Positions 6,112 through 9,042 of a stretch of DNA of 9,042 nucleotides are shown in pieces. Source of the stretch: DUUI01 sp964627845. Lineage in GTDB: Bacteria > Bacillota_I > Bacilli_A > Erysipelotrichales > Erysipelotrichaceae. Where the stretch lies: assembly GCA_964627845.1 (NCBI GenBank), contig CAZVKL010000038.1, positions 1 through 9,042 of the forward strand, written 5' to 3'. The notes under the pieces were generated by a model that was given only the letters and a program-made list of their open reading frames with translations, ran no database searches and was not told the DNA's origin. Both the position numbers and the translations under genes were made by a program. Position 1 is the stretch's first letter, and every line of letters begins with the position of its first letter.

Positions 6112-6116
6112 ACCGT

Positions 6117-6530
6117 ATGCCAACAATTAATCAGTTAGTAAACAAAGGCCGTTCAAGCCGAGTCTATAAAACAAAGTCACCTGCTCTACAAAGAAATTTA
6201 AACACTTTAAAAAGAGAAGCGACTAAAGTAAACTCACCTCAAAAGAGAGGGGTTTGTACTCGTGTTGGGACAATGACGCCTAAAAAACCTAACTCTGCTC
6301 TTCGTAAGTATGCGCGTGTTCGTTTAAGTAATGGAATGGAAGTTACTGCTTATATTCCTGGTATTGGACACAACTTACAAGAACACTCGGTTGTTTTAAT
6401 TCGTGGTGGAAGAGTTAAGGACTTACCTGGGGTTCGTTACCACATCGTTCGTGGGACAATGGACTGTGCAGGGGTTGACGGACGTCGTCAAGGACGTTCA
6501 TTATATGGAACCAAGAAACCTAAGGGTTGA
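6117..6530 (+). CDS. rpsL: 30S ribosomal protein S12
   Basis: Complete S12, 137 residues, the length usual in Bacillota; E. coli S12 (124) lacks the extra stretch near residues 27-40. S12 sits at the decoding centre of the small subunit and monitors codon-anticodon pairing. The decoding loop TPKKPNSALRK (54-64) has lysines at K56 and K57, equivalent to E. coli K42 and K43, so this is the streptomycin-sensitive form. The second loop GGRVKDLPGVRYH (97-109) keeps K101, P104 and D102; D102 corresponds to E. coli D88, the site methylthiolated by RimO. The C-terminal tail is basic (GTKKPKG). The gene ends in TGA, which with TGG-coded tryptophans shows the standard code. It is the first gene of the str operon, and the preceding leader may control its translation. 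Confidence 0.99.
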   Translation: MPTINQLVNKGRSSRVYKTKSPALQRNLNTLKREATKVNSPQKRGVCTRVGTMTPKKPNSALRKYARVRLSNGMEVTAYIPGIGHNLQEHSVVLIRGGRVKDLPGVRYHIVRGTMDCAGVDGRRQGRSLYGTKKPKG

Positions 6531-6559
6531 TTCCATTAATCAGAAAGGAGAAATAGATT

Positions 6560-7030
6560 ATGCCAAGAAAAGGACATGTAGCTAAAAGAGACGTATTAGC
6601 TGATCCAATTTATAACTCAAAACTTGTAACTCGCTTAATCAATAAAATTATGATTGATGGAAAGAAAGGTGTTGCTCAAAACATCTTATACAATGCTTTT
6701 GAAATAGTTGAAGAAAAAACAGGCCGCCAAGCAATGGAAGTGTTTGAACAAGCGTTAGGTAATGTTATGCCATTACTTGAACTTAAAGCACGTCGTGTTG
6801 GTGGATCAAACTACCAAGTACCGGTTGAAGTTTCTGCTGAACGTCGCTTAACCTTAGGGTTACGTTGGATTGTTAACTACTCAAGACTTCGTCATGAGAA
6901 AACAATGGAACAACGTTTAGCGAATGAAATTATTGATGCCTCAAATGGAGCGGGCGCATCAATTAAGAAACGCGATGATATTCACCGTATGGCTGAGGCA
7001 AATAAAGCATTTGCTCATTATCGCTGGTAA
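6560..7030 (+). CDS. rpsG: 30S ribosomal protein S7
   Basis: Complete S7, 156 residues, the standard bacterial length. S7 binds the 3' major domain of 16S rRNA, nucleates assembly of the 30S head and lines the E-site. The sequence begins MPRKGHVAKRDVLADPIYNS, with the basic N-terminal arm that contacts rRNA. It continues through the conserved helices (QALGNVMPLLELKARRVGGS, then NYQVPVEVSAERR) to the usual C-terminal DDIHRMAEANKAFAHYRW. AAAGGAG (6544-6550) lies 9 nt before the ATG. The gap to rpsL is only 29 nt with no promoter or terminator, so the two are cotranscribed. In E. coli S7 is the translational repressor of this operon, acting between rpsL and rpsG. That gap is too short here to hold the same structure, so any autoregulation would have to act elsewhere. 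Confidence 0.99.
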   Translation: MPRKGHVAKRDVLADPIYNSKLVTRLINKIMIDGKKGVAQNILYNAFEIVEEKTGRQAMEVFEQALGNVMPLLELKARRVGGSNYQVPVEVSAERRLTLGLRWIVNYSRLRHEKTMEQRLANEIIDASNGAGASIKKRDDIHRMAEANKAFAHYRW

Positions 7031-7045
7031 GAACTGACCTAGTAG

Positions 7046-7052
7046 AAAGGAG
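7046..7052 (+). promoter_or_regulatory. fusA ribosome binding site, copy of the rpsL site
   Basis: AAAGGAG lies 8 nt before the fusA ATG at 7061. It belongs to a 16-nt block (7043-7058, TAGAAAGGAGACTGTA) that matches the rpsL site (6102-6117, TAGAAAGGAGACCGTA) at 15 of 16 positions. In rpsL the final A is the first base of the start codon; in fusA the start is 3 nt further on. Confidence 0.85.
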
Positions 7053-7060
7053 ACTGTACT

Positions 7061-9042
7061 ATGGCACGTGAATTTACATTAAAGGATACTCGTAACATCG
7101 GAATCATGGCCCACATTGATGCGGGTAAAACGACGACGACTGAGCGTATCCTATACTATACTGGACGAATCCATAAGATTGGGGAAACTCATGATGGTGG
7201 TGCACAAATGGACTGGATGGCTCAAGAACAAGAGCGCGGTATTACCATTACATCTGCTGCGACCACTGCACAATGGAAAGGTCACAGAATTAATATTATT
7301 GATACACCAGGACACGTCGACTTCACTGTAGAGGTTGAACGTTCACTAAGAGTATTAGATGGTGCTGTTACCGTCTTAGATGCCAAGAGTGGTGTTGAGC
7401 CACAAACTGAAACAGTTTGGCGTCAAGCTACTAAATATGGGGTTCCTCGTATTGTCTTTGTTAATAAGATGGATGCGACTGGGGCTGACTTCTATATGGC
7501 AGCTAACTCAATTAAATCTCGTCTTGGGGCGAAATCTTCGCCAATTCAAATTCCTATCGGAGTTGAAGCTGACTTTAGTGGTTTAATTGATATCATCGAG
7601 CGTAAAGCACACATCTTCCAAGATGTAACAAACAAAGATGATCAAATAACAGATGTTCCAGAAGAATTTGTTGAACAAGTTGAACAATATCGTGAAGAGT
7701 TAATTGAGGCGATTGCTGAATTTGATGATGACTTCATGATGAAAGTTTTAGAAGGTGAAGAAGTTTCAGTTGATGAAATTAAAAACACTTTACGTAAAGC
7801 GGTTGTTTCAGGAGAGTTCTTCCCAGTTCTTTGTGGAGCAGCTTATAAAAACAAAGGGGTGATCGCAATGTTAGATGCGGTCGTAGAATACCTACCTAGC
7901 CCACTCGATATCCCTGCTATTAAAGGGACATTAGAAGATGGAACTGAAGTTGAGCGTCATGCGGATGATTCAGAACCATTCTCAGCTCTAGCATTCAAAG
8001 TTATGACTGACCCATTTGTTGGACGTTTAACATTCTTCAGAGTTTATTCTGGACAAGCTGATAGTGGGTCTTATGTTCTAAACTCTACTAAAGGAGCTCG
8101 TGAACGTTTTGGACGGATCATGCAAATGCATGCGAATCACCGTCAAGAAATTGATACCGTTTATTCAGGAGATATTGCGGCTGCAGTTGGTTTAAAAAAT
8201 ACTTCAACTGGGGATACATTATCTGATGAAAAGAAACCTGTTATACTTGAATCAATGATTTTCCCTGAACCAGTTATCTCATTATCGTTAGAACCTAAGT
8301 CAAAAGGGGACCAAGACAAAATGAGTTTAGCATTAGGGAAGCTTGCTGAAGAGGATCCAACGTTTAAAACATATACCGATGAAGAAACTGGTGATACTAT
8401 TATTGCTGGTATGGGTGAATTACACTTAGATATCATTGTTGATCGTATGAAACGTGAATTCAAAGTTGAAGCAAATGTTGGTGCACCTCAAGTTGCTTAT
8501 CGTGAAACAATTCGTCAAGCGGCTGATTGTGAAGGGAAATTCGTTCGTCAATCCGGTGGTCGTGGACAATATGGTCACGTTTGGATTAAATTTGAACCAA
8601 ACCCTGGTAAAGGATTTGAGTTTGTTGACGCAATCGTTGGTGGAACGGTTCCTCGTGAATACATTAAACCAACTCAAGAAGGTTTAGTTGGCGCATTAGA
8701 CAATGGTTTAATGGCTGGTTATCCTGTTATTGATCTTAAAGCGACATTATTCGATGGATCTTCACACGATGTTGACTCATCTGAAATGGCTTATAAGATT
8801 GCGGCAAGTTTAGCACTTAGAGAAGCGGCTAAGAAATGTGACCCTGTCTTATTAGAACCGATTATGAGTGTTGAAATTACAGCACCTGAAGAATATTTAG
8901 GTTCAGTCATGGGAGACGTTTCAAGTAGACGTGGACAAATCAGAGATCAAGAAGAGAAACATAACGCCATTACGGTTCGTTCTTATATTCCACTTTCAGA
9001 AATGTTTGGATATGCGACTGACCTTCGTTCATTTACACAAGG
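7061..9042 (+). CDS. fusA: Translation elongation factor G (3' truncated)
   Basis: 660 complete codons of EF-G are visible; the family is about 690 residues, so only around 30 codons lie beyond the window. EF-G is the GTPase that drives tRNA-mRNA translocation and, with RRF, ribosome recycling. The GTPase motifs are G1 AHIDAGKT (17-24), G2 RGITIT (59-64), G3 DTPGH (81-85, with the catalytic His85) and G4 NKMD (135-138). The later domains are also evident: the domain II region DPFVGRLTFFRVYSG, the domain III stretch AGMGELHLDIIVDRM, the domain IV start GGRGQYGHVWI, and the domain V stretch EYLGSVMGDVSSRRG. This order fits canonical EF-G rather than a tetracycline-resistance TetM-type protein. 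The 30-nt gap to rpsG and the strong ribosome site support cotranscription with rpsL and rpsG. tuf commonly follows in Bacillota but is not visible here. Confidence 0.98.
   Translation, partial: MAREFTLKDTRNIGIMAHIDAGKTTTTERILYYTGRIHKIGETHDGGAQMDWMAQEQERGITITSAATTAQWKGHRINIIDTPGHVDFTVEVERSLRVLDGAVTVLDAKSGVEPQTETVWRQATKYGVPRIVFVNKMDATGADFYMAANSIKSRLGAKSSPIQIPIGVEADFSGLIDIIERKAHIFQDVTNKDDQITDVPEEFVEQVEQYREELIEAIAEFDDDFMMKVLEGEEVSVDEIKNTLRKAVVSGEFFPVLCGAAYKNKGVIAMLDAVVEYLPSPLDIPAIKGTLEDGTEVERHADDSEPFSALAFKVMTDPFVGRLTFFRVYSGQADSGSYVLNSTKGARERFGRIMQMHANHRQEIDTVYSGDIAAAVGLKNTSTGDTLSDEKKPVILESMIFPEPVISLSLEPKSKGDQDKMSLALGKLAEEDPTFKTYTDEETGDTIIAGMGELHLDIIVDRMKREFKVEANVGAPQVAYRETIRQAADCEGKFVRQSGGRGQYGHVWIKFEPNPGKGFEFVDAIVGGTVPREYIKPTQEGLVGALDNGLMAGYPVIDLKATLFDGSSHDVDSSEMAYKIAASLALREAAKKCDPVLLEPIMSVEITAPEEYLGSVMGDVSSRRGQIRDQEEKHNAITVRSYIPLSEMFGYATDLRSFTQ

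Larger units (their letters stand above)
5785..6116. other. 332-base intergenic region between dut and rpsL
   Basis: The left part (5785 to about 5960) has no + strand gene and no convincing terminator for dut; it is covered by the possible minus-strand remnant. The middle (5961-5991) carries an AT-only inverted repeat and A/T tracts just upstream of the str promoter. The right part (about 6025-6116) is the transcribed leader of rpsL, with a hairpin, a decoy ribosome binding site and several very short ORFs, described separately. Confidence 0.8.

Noticed and set aside
6528..6530. TGA read as tryptophan, suggesting a mollicute code
   Set aside because: TGA ends rpsL exactly at the normal S12 C-terminus, and conserved tryptophans in RpoC, S7 and EF-G are TGG, so the standard bacterial code applies.
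8161..8677. Open frames on the minus and + strands inside fusA
   Set aside because: They are shadows of the EF-G frame, whose translation is fully conserved across this stretch.
1..9042. CRISPR array, insertion sequence, tRNA or rRNA gene
   Set aside because: No spaced direct repeats, transposase motifs, terminal inverted repeats, cloverleaf or rRNA-like sequence was found on either strand.

Overview
The window is a low-GC bacterial chromosome segment spanning the junction between the RNA polymerase genes (end of rpoB, complete rpoC) and the 'str' operon (rpsL, rpsG, fusA). Gene order, strong AAAGGAGG-type ribosome binding sites, an acidic C-terminal tail on RpoB and a 137-residue S12 all point to Bacillota (Firmicutes). 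rpsL ends in TGA and tryptophan is encoded by TGG in the conserved proteins, so this is not a code-4 mollicute. An Erysipelotrichia- or Turicibacter-like lineage is a guess; no species is recognised.

Layout, all genes on the + strand: 2-562 is the 3' end of rpoB. 575-4375 is rpoC, whose Shine-Dalgarno overlaps the rpoB stop. 4383-4413 is a strong rpoC terminator. 4438-4896 is an unrecognised small lipoprotein gene that appears to be leaderless. 4938-5294 is a NrdI-family flavodoxin. 5301-5346 is a hairpin terminator whose loop carries a promoter for the next gene. 5347-5784 is dut (dUTPase). 5785-6116 is a 332-base intergenic region, holding a possible minus-strand gene remnant in its first part and the str promoter plus a structured leader in its second. 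6117-6530 is rpsL, 6560-7030 rpsG, and 7061-9042 fusA, cut by the window end.

The conserved genes build RNA polymerase and the ribosome/translocation machinery and look ordinary. The accessory part is the three-gene block between rpoC and rpsL. Its two recognisable members both serve deoxynucleotide metabolism: NrdI for class Ib ribonucleotide reductase activation, and dUTPase for dUTP removal and dUMP supply. Each of the three appears to have its own compact promoter, so they are probably not simple passengers of rpoBC or str transcription.

The most interesting signal is in the roughly 90-nt str leader. A hairpin sequesters a perfect decoy Shine-Dalgarno. Its 5' arm could instead pair with the rpsL ribosome binding site, because the 7-mer GGAGACC occurs both in the 3' arm of the hairpin and at the rpsL start. 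Three tiny ORFs tile the same leader. This is a candidate cis-regulatory RNA switch, inferred from sequence only. No mobile element, CRISPR array, tRNA or rRNA was seen.
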